The notes: generated by a model not told the origin, from the sequence alone. Positions 1-10,275 are shown, counted from the first letter of the stretch. The stretch: DNA of 64,000 bases from Ricordea florida (GCA_949710005.1 OX453273.1:34795250-34859249), one strand, 5' to 3'. Made by a program: numbers and translations.

Positions 1-480
1 TTGTTTGAAAAGCGACAGGAAATCATAAATAGATAGGATGGTATATAATTTCACGAATTATTTTTAAGCGCCCAGAAAAAAATTATATTTTTTACAGAAT
101 ATTGACGTCCAATGAGAAACTTTTGATGGTACCATCTGCAATACACCGCAAAGACATAACGGGAAACAGACAAAACCAAACGTCTCCTTTTATACAGATG
201 TCTGTGGCACGCCGAAATGAACGAATTTAAATATATTACGTGGTTTCCAGAGCGTTTCTTCATTAATTTAGGCAAACGATTATCTAATATATGGATTTAA
301 TTATTTTAAAGTCACTTTCCTAACAAAATACTTATAAAAGGGAACGAAATGACAGAAATCAATCACAACTAGTCGTCATCACTTGATTTTAAGATCGCCA
401 TTTCGTTCAGTTTCATATAAATTTCAAGTTCAATGATGCAGTAGTATTTTAATACCAGTGCAAGTTCTTAAAACGACTGC
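1..480. other. gene-free left edge
   Basis: AT-rich sequence with no open frame of convincing composition and no recognised repeat. The short frames here have no coding signature. Confidence 0.4.
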
Positions 481-511
481 TTTCTAAAGCTTATAAGTTT
501 TTCCAAACCCG

Positions 512-580
512 AGTCTGAGCCAACCTCGTCCCCAGGGGTCCCTTTTGTCATGCGCGAGTAATCGGGACCCCTGGCCAAGG
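512..580. repeat. remnant of the CAACCTCG palindromic repeat family
   Basis: CAACCTCGTCCCCAGG at 521-536 resembles the terminus of the perfect palindrome at 11196-11281. A short inverted pair (CCAGGGGTCCC and GGGACCCCTGG) lies within it. A third diverged piece, reverse-complemented, is near 9968-9998. Probably a solitary MITE remnant just upstream of the zinc-finger pseudogene. Confidence 0.4.
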
Positions 581-666
581 GGATTTGAACACGAATTTTC
601 ATTGGCTGTTGAAAGACAAAAGCACAACAACCGGAAGTTTAGATCACTCGCAGCACAAGCAAAAAC

Positions 667-1216
667 ATGGTAGAACTCCCGATAACGCCAACAAAAGATG
701 TTACGCGAGTTTGTCGAACCTGCAACGAAAACATAATATTTAAGAATCACCCGCTAGATCTATTTGATGAAAAGGCATCAAAAGAAAAAATTATTTCCTC
801 CCTGGAAAGATTTTTTAGATTAGAAGTTGCCATTAACGATGATTTCCCGCCATATATGTCCATGTCCTGCTACAACAAAGTTCCAGGAGTTTCTTAGGAA
901 AATAGAGTTCGATAGAGTGGTCTAGGCAACAGCAAGAGTCAGTTCGACGTTTGAAAAGAGGAAAGAAAACGACAAAAAGTCCATCCTTTAAATGCCCGCA
1001 AACGCGACGTGAGCTAAAAAAGAAGAAAACTTGCGAAGGCGAACCACGAAAAGGGCCCAGCAGATCGCTGTTTCACTGACGCACATGGACAAAGCTTTCA
1101 AAACTCGACAACGTCCAGTAATTCATCTTTCACCCTTGGCAAAAGGCGACGGGAAGAAACGAAAACAGTCAACACCATCAAAACAAGACGGAATTCTTTT
1201 GGAGTCTGGTTTGTGA
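667..1216 (+). pseudogene. decayed zinc-finger (ZAD-like) gene start
   Basis: The frame opening at 667 gives a 76-residue peptide with CRTC near residues 16-19, a DLFDEKAS segment, an amphipathic stretch and then SMSCYNKV. This layout (Cys pair, about 50 residues, second Cys pair followed by a Lys-Val) resembles small N-terminal zinc-binding modules that are repeated in cnidarian genomes; that comparison is from memory. The second pair has lost its first cysteine (Ser by a TGC to TCC change). The frame stops at 897, but the next frame continues sensibly (QEFLRKIEF) past a one-base slip, followed by basic Lys/Arg-rich sequence broken by stops up to about 1216. I read it as a pseudogene or a fragment carried by a repeat. 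No later exon was recognised. Confidence 0.4.
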
Positions 1217-1427
1217 AACCCAGTGGTATTTGCCGAAGTTTAAACAATGACACATAATATATAATCTATACTAGAAATACGACTCCCGTAAAACCTCGCG
1301 AAGCTAGTTTTTAAAGAACTCGTAATTGTTTTTCCTGAGGGATAAAATCCCAATTTATGTATTTCCTTATTATTATATCATTATAACTTTTTGTATTTTC
1401 TCATTTCTTGTATTTATGATTATTATT

Positions 1428-1428
<1 letters not shown>

Positions 1429-1493
<65 letters not shown>
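1429..1493. repeat. (TTA)n microsatellite
   Basis: About 65 bp of TAT/TTA repeats. It forms the outer part of the left arm of the long inverted repeat; the matching AAT-rich tract is at 8155-8205. Confidence 0.9.
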
Positions 1494-1494
<1 letters not shown>

Positions 1495-1702
1495 TGGTAT
1501 TGATATTATTATTATTATTGTTATTTTTTTGTGTTTAACATAATATACTGTTATGGGGTGGGGGTGTTGTCCTAATCTGGGAAAAGGTTCCTCTGCTACT
1601 ACAAGCAATACAGTTTTCTTCTGAATAGGATTTGTATCAGAGGTGGTAAAAATTACTCAACTCTGAACAATACCATTTCTTCTTTTAGGCTTAGAATCTA
1701 GT
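1430..1702 (+). repeat. left arm of long inverted repeat (element A)
   Basis: Reading inward, this stretch matches the reverse complement of about 7935-8205 with scattered differences. Landmarks in both arms are ACTGGTATTGATAT, ATGGGGTGGG, TACTACAAGCAAT, CAGAGGTGGTAA, AACAATACCATTTCTTCTTT and GGCTTAGAATCTAGT. It ends at CTAGT (1698-1702), the target duplication of the element inserted next. The sequence resumes at 7752. Confidence 0.85.
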
Positions 1703-2081
1703 CATGGTTGCCACAGCCACAGCATCTTGAAATTCCCTGACTTTCCCTGAAAAATGTAAAATTTCCCTTACCAACTAAATTAGAAAAGTCACAAATTAGT
1801 CCTGGTAATGGCCTCCAACCTCTCCTCACAGCCACCTCTCCCCTCATTTATTTAATATGCTTTCAGAAAGTCACATACAGTGTACATGGATTATAGTTTC
1901 TTAAGATAACAAAGTCATGGAAAAAGGATTGATTTTCTTGGAAACCCAAAATCAGCTTTTAATCCATCATGTAATTCTACCACTCCAACACATTTTATGT
2001 CACATTCTTGATTACACCAAACCATCGCTGAATTGGCAAGAATTAAATTAGTACTCTCAAATTTCACTTTTCCCTGACTTC

Positions 2082-2361
2082 TGACGGGAATTATTCCGTG
2101 ATTAGATTCCTGATTCAATTAAGATAGTGTCAGTGTTGACATATGACAGCTTTGGTGGCTCACCATGGAGAAAGATGATCTTACCTTTCAATCATAGTAT
2201 CGCATATCATAAAGAGTTCTTGTTTTTAGTGCACGCGGGACGCGAGGAGAGTGATTACGCAGTTGTTATGTAGTGAGTTTGTGAGAGAAATATTCGGCGA
2301 AATAAACGGGAAATTTAATAAGTTCGGAATATTGCGGTGGATTACTGGCCCATTTCCGAAA
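2082..2361 (+). repeat. 5' LTR of BEL element
   Basis: 280 bp beginning TGACGGGAATTATTCCGTGA and ending CATTTCCGAAA. It lacks the common TG...CA ends at its right side. Boundaries are fixed by the second copy at 7361-7640 and by the ACTTC duplication outside. Confidence 0.95.
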
Positions 2362-2364
2362 CAG

Positions 2365-2382
2365 TGGCACCTCCGACGGGAC
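2365..2382 (+). promoter_or_regulatory. candidate primer-binding site
   Basis: TGGCACCTCCGACGGGAC starts three bases after the LTR. It would pair with a tRNA 3' end whose discriminator is G before CCA. A tRNA-Arg-type acceptor (CGGAGGTGCCA) would fit; the identity is an inference. Confidence 0.6.
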
Positions 2383-2438
2383 ACAGGTTAAATTAATCGA
2401 AGAACCGGCAACAGACATTCGGGAGTTACGAAACAACA

Positions 2439-5400
2439 ATGGAAGCACTCATTAAGGAGATCGATACCAAAGTCAAACTGTTGGAGCTAACCGAAGCTAA
2501 AACCAAAGGAATCCTAGCGGGAGGAAACGTCGAGACGATCGACAGACATCTAGATGCCCTTAGAAAGCTGTCTAAGGAAGTGGATGACCTGAAGATTCAG
2601 GTGGAACAAGCGAAAATCTCCAAAGGAGACACGCTACAAGAGGTCACCACGTGGAGTAGTGAAGTTGAAATGAAACTCGCAAGCGTCGATGAAGGCGTTG
2701 TGCGGGGTGGGAAACGTCTGAACGACATCAGAAGGGAGGCCAGCAAAGCCGGCAAAGAGGTCGAAGAAGCTGCATTACATCAACAAAGGAAGGAGCAATT
2801 GGAGTTCGAACGCGCGCGACTCGAGCTCAAATTAGAATATGACAAGAAGATGGCAGATGTAAACAAAGGCAAGAAACCAGATTCTAAAGGAGACACAGCG
2901 AAACTACCCAAGTTGACCATAACTAAGTTCAACGGGACTTACGAAGGTTGGTTGTCTTTCTGGAACAAGTTCTGCGCAGAAGTCGACTCGGCAGATATAG
3001 CGTCCGTTACCAAGTTTGCTTATCTGAAGGAGCTAGTCGACCCGAAAGTGCGGGCGGAAATCGACGGGCTACCATTCTCGAGCGAAGGTTATCAGCGCGC
3101 GAAGAATATCCTACAATCAGAGTATGGAAAAGAGTCAGAGATCGTCAACGCCTATATCAACAATATTATGGGATTGCCAGTGATCGCAAGTTCTAATCCG
3201 AAGAGAGTGGACGAGTTTTACAAGAAGCTGTTGTATAACGTGCAGAGCTTGGAAACTCTCGGGAAATTGCGTGACGTGACAGGAAATGTAAGATCGGTAT
3301 TGGAGAAGTTGAAGGGGATAAAGGCAGATCTAGTGCGTGGTCAAAGTGGTTGGCAAGAGTGGGATTTTGTACAACTGGTTCAAGCCTTAAAGCAATGGAG
3401 AGAAATCAACCCGGTGGAGGATGGTGAAAGTCCGAATTCGCACACGCGCGCGAAGTCCTTCCACGCACATGAACGAGTACGTGGGTGTGCCTACTGTGGC
3501 AACAGTGACCACAGAGAGAATGATTGCACCAGGTATGCCACACTGGACGAGCGGAAGAGGTTATTGAGTTCCAAGCGCCTCTGTTTCAACTGTGTTGCTG
3601 GAAAACACCGGGCTGCTGACTGCAAGAGTCGCTCAACCTGCAAAAATTGTGGTCAGCGGCACCACACATCTATTTGTGACAAGGCAACCCAGCTGTTGAC
3701 AGCTACGTGCTCTGGTTATAGCGCCGTCGTGTACCCAGTCGTAATCGTTGATGTGGAGGGAGTGAAATGCCGTGCACTATTGGACACCGGGGCGGGGAGC
3801 TCTTATGCGTCAGCAGCGCTGCTCGACCGTGTTGGTGCGAGACCTGGAAAACGACAAGTGCGAAGAATCGAAATGATGCTGGGAGTCGCTACTCGGGAGG
3901 TGGAGATCACAAGTGTGAGTGTGGCAAATCTCAACGGAGATTTTCAGCTGACAATAGAGGTCACACGTGTGGAAAAACCGACATTGGTGGAACTTGACAA
4001 CCCAAACTACAGTGACATTCTCGAGCGCTATAGTCATCTGAAGGGAGTGAAGATGGATGATAGTGATACGAAAGCACTGTTACCCGTACACCTAATCCTT
4101 GGAGCCAGTGAGTTTGCTCAGATCAAGACAAAGCAAGCACCACGTGTCGGAAGCCCTGGAGAGCCAGTGGCTGAGATGACAAGGTTTGGGTGGACCATCA
4201 TGCACCCGGGGAAGGAACCAGACCTCTCTAGGATGCTTTTGACGCAGACATCCCAGGTAGACTACGAGAAGCTGTGTCAGCTCGATGTACTGGGGCTTCA
4301 AGATCCTCCTCTTGGAGATCAGGAACAAGTGTACCTCGAGTTCAAGGAGCAATTGCAGCGCAGCCCAGAGGGGTGGTACCAAACGGGGCTCCCGTGGAAA
4401 GGCAACCATCCAACCCTCCCAAGTAACGAAGGAGGCAGTCTTCGAAGGCTAGATTCGTTACTGCGGAAGCTGGAACGGTCTGACCTCCTGGATCGTTATG
4501 ACCAGGTGATACGAGAGCAGCTTGAAGAGGGGATAGTGGAGCGAGTATCAGGTCAACCAGTGGGAGTGGAATTCTACATCCCTCACAAAGCTGTAGTGAG
4601 AGAGGCAGCGGAGAATACCAAGCTCCGCATTGTGTATGATGCCTCAGCCCGAGCTTCAGAGAGGGCTCCATCGCTCAACGAGTGCCTTCACGCGGGACCT
4701 CCGTTGCAGAACAAGCTATGGGCAGTGTTGGTTCGAGCACGTTTCCACCCTGTAGCTTTAACCGGTGACATAAAGCAAGCGTTTTTGCAAGTCCGTATAC
4801 GCAAGGAAGACAGAGATGCTATGCGATTCCACTGGATTACCGACTTAGAGTCCAGGCGAGTGGAGGTACTGCGGTTTACGAGAGCGCTATTTGGCTTGGC
4901 GCCATCGCCGTTTCTTCTGGGGGGAGTAATCAAGCAGCACCTGGAAGCCTGCCGTGTTGAGCTCCCGGATCTGGTGAGACAAATAGAGAAGAGTTTGTAT
5001 GTAGACGACCTTATCAGTGGTGGACCCTCCGTGCAAGCGGCCCTTGAAGTTAAAGATGGTGCCACCAATTTGTTAGGTCAAGCTTCATTCAAGCTACACA
5101 AGTGGCATTCAAATGTACCGGAAGTGGAGTCTCCTTTTGAGTCGCTTAGCGGAGACACTACGTTCGCAAAGAATCAGTTGGGTGCTCCTCAAAAGGGAGG
5201 GGGCTCCATTCTCGGGCTCCCATGGAATAGGAAGCAAGGCCTGACCATTCCCCGCCTCGAGTTGGTCTCGGGTCACATGGCGTGCAACCTCATCATGAAT
5301 GTTAAAGAAGCACTAGAGGGATTTCCGGTTGGAGAGATGTTCTGCTGGTTAGATAGCAGTGTAGCGTTGCATTGGATTAAAGGAGGAGGGAGTTACAAAC

Positions 5401-7208
5401 AGTTCGTGAGCAACCGAATCCACAAGATCAAGCAGCATGAAGAAGTGAAATGGCGTCATGTGGGCACTAAAGACAACCCAGCAGACCTCGGAAGTCGAAG
5501 CAGGAGCATCGAAAACGAAGAGTCATGGTGGAGAGGGCCTGAATGGCTACCAGATCGAGAGCGATGGCCAGCCGACATTGAAACAACAGCCACAGCAGAG
5601 AGTCAGGCGGAAGCAAAGGTGGTACGAGAAATATTCGCTGTGGCGCAGGTTCAGACAGACATCAGAGATGACCTGCTGGCTAAGTTCAGCTTATGGAAAA
5701 CCCTGAGAGTGTGCGCTTGGATTGCACGTTTCATTCACAACCTGCGGAGCGTCAAGGCCGGCAGATCCAAGGGACCACTCACGACAGACGAGATCAACAA
5801 ACAGCAACTCTTGTGGCTTAAGAGAGTACAGGACAGTTCACAGGGAACTGAGTGGTTCGAAGACCATCGTCTACAACTTAACCTTCAGAAGAATGCAGCT
5901 GGGTTGCTTGTGTGCCGAGGGCGGATCCAGGGAGACTACCCGATATATGTGCCCGATTCTCACCCGTTTGCAGACAAGATGGTTGCAGAAGCACATCTAA
6001 CCACACTTCACGGGGGAGTGGGCCTCACAATGGCAAAGATTCGTGACAAATATTGGATCCCAAGGTTGCGACGCCTTGCAAAGAGGGTTGTTAAGGCTTG
6101 TAACGATTGCACGCGTTTCCACACCTCAGCCTTCGCCACCCCGCCACCAGGACAGCTACCAAGAGATCGCACCGAAGGGAAAAATGCATTTCAGGTCATA
6201 GGAGTGGACTTCGCCGGACCGCTGAAATACAGGAAGCAGAGAAACCAAGAAGGGAAAGCCTACATAACGCTTTACTCTTGCAGCCTGACCAGAGGTGTTT
6301 ATCTTGAGGTGCTATCCAGTCTAGAGACCGAAGAGTTCCTTCGAAGCCTGAAACGATTTATCGCCCGACGTGGCCGGCCAGAGAAGATTTACTCAGATAA
6401 CGGGGGTACCTTTGTGGCGGCCGCTAAATGGCTCCGGAGAGTGATGACTGATGAGCGCCTCAACGAATTCCTCTCCCGCAAGGGAATTAAGTGGCAATTT
6501 AACCTGAGCAGAGCACCCTGGTGGGGGGGACAATTTGAGCGAATGGTTGGTCTCGTGAAGAGGAGTCTGCATAAAACTATTGGAAACGGATTCCTGACCT
6601 GGACGGAGTTGGAGGAGGTCATACTTGACGTAGAAGTCGCCATCAACAACCGACCTCTGAGTTACGTAGAGGACGATGTACAACTGCCAATCTTGACCCC
6701 CAACTCCCTGTTATTTGGTCAGCCAAATGCACTACCCGAGTTGGAACCGCATCACTTGGAAGACAGGGATTTACGTAAGCGAGCGAGGTACCTCAGGAGA
6801 TGCAAGGAGGCCGTCTGGAAGCGATGGACGGGGGAGTACGTCAGGGGTCTCCGTGAACGTCACAGCCAAAAGAATTCCGGGATTCCACACGCCCCAAGTG
6901 TTGGCGAGATCGTGCTGATAAATTCGGACGAAAAGAATCGTGCAAAGTGGAAGATCGGAATCGTTGTGGAGCTTATCAAGGGGCGCGATGATGTTGTACG
7001 GGCAGCGAAGCTGCGCACAGGCACTTCGCATATAGAGCGGGCAGTGCAACAGTTATACCCATTGGAACTGTCCTGTGACCGACCGGGAAACGGAGGCGGA
7101 CCAACCGAGCTGCGCATTGAGGCGCCAGAATTTAGGCCTACCCGGGATGCTGCCGCCGCTGCTAATCTACGGATTCGTGACGTAGTGCAGAATGAATCCC
7201 AACTGTAG
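2439..7208 (+). CDS. BEL/Pao gag-pol polyprotein
   Basis: 1,589 residues, unbroken. An N-terminal coiled-coil gag region comes first, then a DUF1759-type gag core near residues 155-330 (NGTYEGWLSFWNKF). Zinc knuckles follow near 349-410 (CAYCGNSDH, CFNCVAGKHRAADC, CKNCGQRHH). The aspartic protease has LLDTGAG near 445. Reverse transcriptase spans about 720-900 with the catalytic motif YVDD near 854. RNase H lies near 965 (CWLDSSVALHWI). An integrase zinc finger spans 1185-1225 (HLTTLHGG to CNDC). The integrase core has DFAGPL near 1256, SDNGG near 1318 and QFER near 1364. A C-terminal DUF5641-like module is near 1485-1530. The start codon is the first in frame after the primer site. Intact catalytic motifs and near-identical LTRs suggest a recently active copy; activity itself is inferred. 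Shorter frames overlapping it are shadows. Confidence 0.95.
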   Translation: MEALIKEIDTKVKLLELTEAKTKGILAGGNVETIDRHLDALRKLSKEVDDLKIQVEQAKISKGDTLQEVTTWSSEVEMKLASVDEGVVRGGKRLNDIRREASKAGKEVEEAALHQQRKEQLEFERARLELKLEYDKKMADVNKGKKPDSKGDTAKLPKLTITKFNGTYEGWLSFWNKFCAEVDSADIASVTKFAYLKELVDPKVRAEIDGLPFSSEGYQRAKNILQSEYGKESEIVNAYINNIMGLPVIASSNPKRVDEFYKKLLYNVQSLETLGKLRDVTGNVRSVLEKLKGIKADLVRGQSGWQEWDFVQLVQALKQWREINPVEDGESPNSHTRAKSFHAHERVRGCAYCGNSDHRENDCTRYATLDERKRLLSSKRLCFNCVAGKHRAADCKSRSTCKNCGQRHHTSICDKATQLLTATCSGYSAVVYPVVIVDVEGVKCRALLDTGAGSSYASAALLDRVGARPGKRQVRRIEMMLGVATREVEITSVSVANLNGDFQLTIEVTRVEKPTLVELDNPNYSDILERYSHLKGVKMDDSDTKALLPVHLILGASEFAQIKTKQAPRVGSPGEPVAEMTRFGWTIMHPGKEPDLSRMLLTQTSQVDYEKLCQLDVLGLQDPPLGDQEQVYLEFKEQLQRSPEGWYQTGLPWKGNHPTLPSNEGGSLRRLDSLLRKLERSDLLDRYDQVIREQLEEGIVERVSGQPVGVEFYIPHKAVVREAAENTKLRIVYDASARASERAPSLNECLHAGPPLQNKLWAVLVRARFHPVALTGDIKQAFLQVRIRKEDRDAMRFHWITDLESRRVEVLRFTRALFGLAPSPFLLGGVIKQHLEACRVELPDLVRQIEKSLYVDDLISGGPSVQAALEVKDGATNLLGQASFKLHKWHSNVPEVESPFESLSGDTTFAKNQLGAPQKGGGSILGLPWNRKQGLTIPRLELVSGHMACNLIMNVKEALEGFPVGEMFCWLDSSVALHWIKGGGSYKQFVSNRIHKIKQHEEVKWRHVGTKDNPADLGSRSRSIENEESWWRGPEWLPDRERWPADIETTATAESQAEAKVVREIFAVAQVQTDIRDDLLAKFSLWKTLRVCAWIARFIHNLRSVKAGRSKGPLTTDEINKQQLLWLKRVQDSSQGTEWFEDHRLQLNLQKNAAGLLVCRGRIQGDYPIYVPDSHPFADKMVAEAHLTTLHGGVGLTMAKIRDKYWIPRLRRLAKRVVKACNDCTRFHTSAFATPPPGQLPRDRTEGKNAFQVIGVDFAGPLKYRKQRNQEGKAYITLYSCSLTRGVYLEVLSSLETEEFLRSLKRFIARRGRPEKIYSDNGGTFVAAAKWLRRVMTDERLNEFLSRKGIKWQFNLSRAPWWGGQFERMVGLVKRSLHKTIGNGFLTWTELEEVILDVEVAINNRPLSYVEDDVQLPILTPNSLLFGQPNALPELEPHHLEDRDLRKRARYLRRCKEAVWKRWTGEYVRGLRERHSQKNSGIPHAPSVGEIVLINSDEKNRAKWKIGIVVELIKGRDDVVRAAKLRTGTSHIERAVQQLYPLELSCDRPGNGGGPTELRIEAPEFRPTRDAAAAANLRIRDVVQNESQL

Positions 7209-7340
7209 AACGCTAGAAACTCTGTGACAGACAAAGGGCAATGTTCTGCTCTATCGTGAATATCGTTGTTGTTTTTTGTTTCGTTATATCGGTTTCGTAT
7301 GAACTTTGAACTCTGAACAATTCTTGTGTTTATCTCCTTT

Positions 7341-7360
7341 GGAGGTAAACAGGGGGAGTG
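7341..7360 (+). promoter_or_regulatory. purine-rich tract before the 3' LTR
   Basis: GGAGGTAAACAGGGGGAGTG directly abuts the 3' LTR and is the likely plus-strand priming tract. The region between the pol stop (7208) and this tract holds no frame. Confidence 0.65.
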
Positions 7361-7640
7361 TGACGGGAATTATTCCGTGATTAGATTCCTGATTCAATTA
7401 AGATAGTGTCAGTGTTGACATATGACAGCTTTGGTGGCTCACCATGGAGAAAGATGATCTTACCTTTCAATCATAGTATCGCATATCATAAAGAGTTCTT
7501 GTTTTTAGTGCACGCGGGACGCGAGGAGAGTGATTACGCAATTGTTATGTAGTGAGTTTGTGAGAGAAATATTCGGCGAAATAAACGGGAAATTTAATAA
7601 GTTCGGAATATTGCGGTGGATTACTGGCCCATTTCCGAAA
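7361..7640 (+). repeat. 3' LTR of BEL element
   Basis: 280 bp, one substitution relative to 2082-2361. Followed by the ACTTC target duplication and the rest of element B. Confidence 0.95.
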
Positions 7641-7751
7641 ACTTCTTTCAAATACTTAAACTTTCCCTGACTTGATTTGAAATTCCCTGACTTTTCCCTG
7701 AACTTGAAGAATTTGTTTTCCCTTACCATTTCTTGACTTGTGGCAATCATG

Positions 7752-8215
7752 CTAGTGCAGTCATTTGTCCACACAGTTAGTGTTGAAAATCATGATTGAA
7801 ATCATAGGGCATTTAGGAAACTTCAAAGACGTGTTATTACATACAGCAGCCTTGCAATGAATATATAAGAAGTGTTTCAAGTTTCCTAAATGCCCTATGC
7901 TTTCAATCATGATTTTCCACACTAACTTTATGAACAAATGATTGCACTAGATTCTAAGCCTTAAAGAAGAAATGGTATTGTTTAGAGCTAGTTTGATTAT
8001 TACCACCTCTGATGGAAAGCCTATTAAGAAGATTTTTGCATTGCTTGTAGTAGTAGAGGAACAATACCTTTACCTAGATACATCCCACCCCATAAAAATA
8101 TATTAAACATAAAAAATATAACAATAACAATAATGATGATTTTTGCAAAATAATAATAATAATAATAAAAATATCAATACCAGTAATAATAATAATGATA
8201 ATAATAATTGTCCAT
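7752..8215. repeat. inner palindrome and right arm of element A
   Basis: 7752-7833 (CTAGTGCAGTCATTTGTCC onward) is inverted at about 7868-7950, giving a hairpin core. 7935-8205 is then the reverse complement of 1430-1702. Removing the 1703-7756 insertion joins the left arm to this core and restores one continuous palindrome with arms of about 350 bp. Confidence 0.8.
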
Positions 8216-8330
8216 AAAGTTAGTGTGGAAAATCATGATTGAAAGCATATGGCATTTAGGAAACTTGAAACACTTGCTACTACACACAGCACACTTGCAA
8301 TGAATATATGATAGATCATAAAAATTTTGG
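8216..8330 (+). repeat. second direct copy of element A core half
   Basis: CATAAAGTTAGTGTGGAAAA through TTGCAATGAATATATGAT repeats about 7770-7862 in the same orientation. The palindrome is therefore followed by a partial tandem copy. Confidence 0.7.
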
Positions 8331-8645
8331 CATTACAAACTTTAATTTCTTCTTAATAGTTTTACCAGTGTAAAAGGTCAACTGTATGTTGTTATCAAAT
8401 ATTGGTATTTGACATCATAAAAATGAAGTAAACAGCAGTAAGTAACAAAGTTAATATGTTATGTCTAATTTTGCAAACTAGGGCTTAAATTAACTTTTCA
8501 TTTTTGGGAAAAGGGCAGGGGTCCTAGATAGCAATTTTATCACTGGCTCATTAAAAAGGTGAAACTGATCCATTGTGAAAAGGCAATGAAACTTGTCTGT
8601 CCCAGTGCACTATTACTGAAACCTTTCAAACAGAGAATATATATA
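8331..8645. other. no recognised feature
   Basis: AT-rich spacer without convincing coding potential or repeat. Confidence 0.3.
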
Positions 8646-8806
8646 GAGGATATTACACGGTGGCGCGAAGATATGAATTTTATTTTTGAGTGGCAAAACA
8701 ATATTTTACGAACGAGCGCAGCGAGTGAGTAAAATATTGTTTTTGCCACGAGAAAATAAAATTCATATCTTTAAGCCGCCGTGTAATGTTCTTTTTATTA
8801 TATAGA
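8646..8806. mobile_element. palindromic MITE, GAGGATATTACA family
   Basis: Two long arms (ATTACACGGTGGCG at the left, CGCCGTGTAAT at the right) fold over a centre containing GAGCGCAGCGAGTGAG. The internal arm GAATTTTATTTT is mirrored by AAAATAAAATTC. Relatives with the same terminus and centre are at 10435-10571 and 50799-50873. Confidence 0.75.
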
Positions 8807-8967
8807 AAAAAAGACATTGATACAAATTTCGGAGGGAAATAAGCGAAATTATGTCATCGATAAACTCACGTGTGAGATTATGGAAAATAAACCACTTGGG
8901 TCCCGGATGTAGTTTTTATGAATTTTACAAGTGGTATATTTTCCAGTAAAACACTCGTGTCTATATA

Positions 8968-8991
8968 ATAAATATATATATATATATATAG
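8968..8991. repeat. (AT)n microsatellite
   Basis: About 22 bp of alternating AT, shortly after a diverged MITE-like stretch (8870-8960). Confidence 0.85.
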
Positions 8992-10275
8992 CAAAGAGAA
9001 ATACTACTCAGAAGTCAAGTAATAACATGTGCTTTTATTTCAAATGATAGCATTGATGACTGATAATATTGCAGAACCAGTACTTTGTGACACTGGGTAT
9101 ATATTCTTTTGAAAATGCTAAACATAATTGCTAGATCAAGAAAATTTACAATATTTTCACTGTTGCAATGATATCAGATCACATAGTTATAAATGATTGC
9201 TATCACAACTGCAACTCTCTGTGTTGGGAATGTCTTCAAAATGGAACGGGTATCGTTTTATTACGAAAAATACCTTCATACATTCTCCTGCTATCTGTTG
9301 CTCGTCTTCCGATTCCGTTTTTAGACTAATATAACTATTTTCCAGAGAAGATATAATCGTTCAAGTCGTTCCTACTCGGTTTTTCCTTCTAAGTCGTTTT
9401 GCTCGGTTTAGTTCACCAGTATATTTTATTTTATTTGTGGGCAACAATATTTAACTTTTTGATATTTAATACCTTGTCAGAATGATACGTATCTTTAAAT
9501 TTGGTATAATGAATTTAATAGTTTTCAGGTACTCTGAATTCATGAAAGAAACGTCTATCGTTATCGGACTGCCAATATTACTACCTTATAATCAATCCAA
9601 GCATGGAGATGTTTGTCGATAGCCTTTTTCTGTGTTTGTCTACGGCCGGACGGAATCCATATCCACAACTGGCGGGTTGAAGTACCTTAATTACCGATTT
9701 CCCGTAATATAAAACCCGTCGGGAGAACGACCACAAAATCTTATTGCTCTAACACGATCACATTACAAATCTCTTCTTGCTTCGCTTTAAGCTGGAGGCT
9801 TCTCCTAATCCATACCTGATTCTGTCTATAAAATTAATGCCCGTGGAACGCTTATCTCCGCCGTCTTGGTTTAGTACTTTCGATTTTGCGCAGTTTGACC
9901 GGAAGTCCGCGATTTGTGGACTTCAAATCCCTTTTGGCCAGAGGTCCGCGTAACAACCAAAGACGAGCGGACTCTGGGGACGAGATTGGAGTCTGAGCCA
10001 GCATTAACTATTTTCTTGCGCATGCGCGCCTACAGCTTCCTTTTTCATTGAATAGATATAAAAAAAATAATTCATTATATAGATACTGATGAAATAACAG
10101 GATTTTTCCTTTTACTAAAAAATCATACCTTCATCGCGCGCAGTGAAGATATCATTTTTATCTTTCACGTGATGAGGATATTGGTGTCGCCATGGTTACC
10201 AACATGATTAGCCAATTAAAAGTAGAGCTTCCCGCTCAGACGCGCGGCCGGTTCTTTTGAAATTTCATTCAAAAC
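8992..10275. other. gene-free stretch with repeat scraps
   Basis: No convincing gene. Near 9968-9998 is a diverged copy of the CAACCTCG repeat end (reverse orientation). An ATG-led frame begins at 10276 but runs straight into the palindromic MITE and is not supported as a gene. Confidence 0.35.

Larger units (their letters stand above)
2082..7640 (+). mobile_element. complete BEL/Pao LTR retrotransposon
   Basis: Full-length 5,559-bp element: two 280-bp LTRs, a primer-binding site, one long gag-pol frame (2439-7208) and a purine-rich tract before the 3' LTR. A 5-bp target duplication, ACTTC, sits at 2077-2081 and 7641-7645. The LTRs differ at one base only (G in GCAGTTG near 2262 versus A near 7541), so insertion is recent. 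Domain order (gag, protease, RT, RNase H, integrase, C-terminal DUF5641-like region) is that of BEL/Pao. No envelope frame follows pol. It lies inside element B. Confidence 0.95.
1703..7751. mobile_element. element B, non-autonomous insertion split by the BEL element
   Basis: Starts CATGGTTGCCACA (1703) and ends TGTGGCAATCATG (7751), an imperfect terminal inverted repeat. It is flanked by CTAGT at 1698-1702 and 7752-7756, a 5-bp target duplication. Without the retrotransposon it is about 485 bp. It contains several TTCCCTGACTT phrases, also found at 20360-20610, where a related copy lies. No coding capacity. It interrupts element A and is interrupted by the BEL element. Confidence 0.65.

Noticed and set aside
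1326..1608. Leucine- and isoleucine-rich frames on both strands
   Set aside because: Translations of the (TTA)n microsatellite; no coding character.
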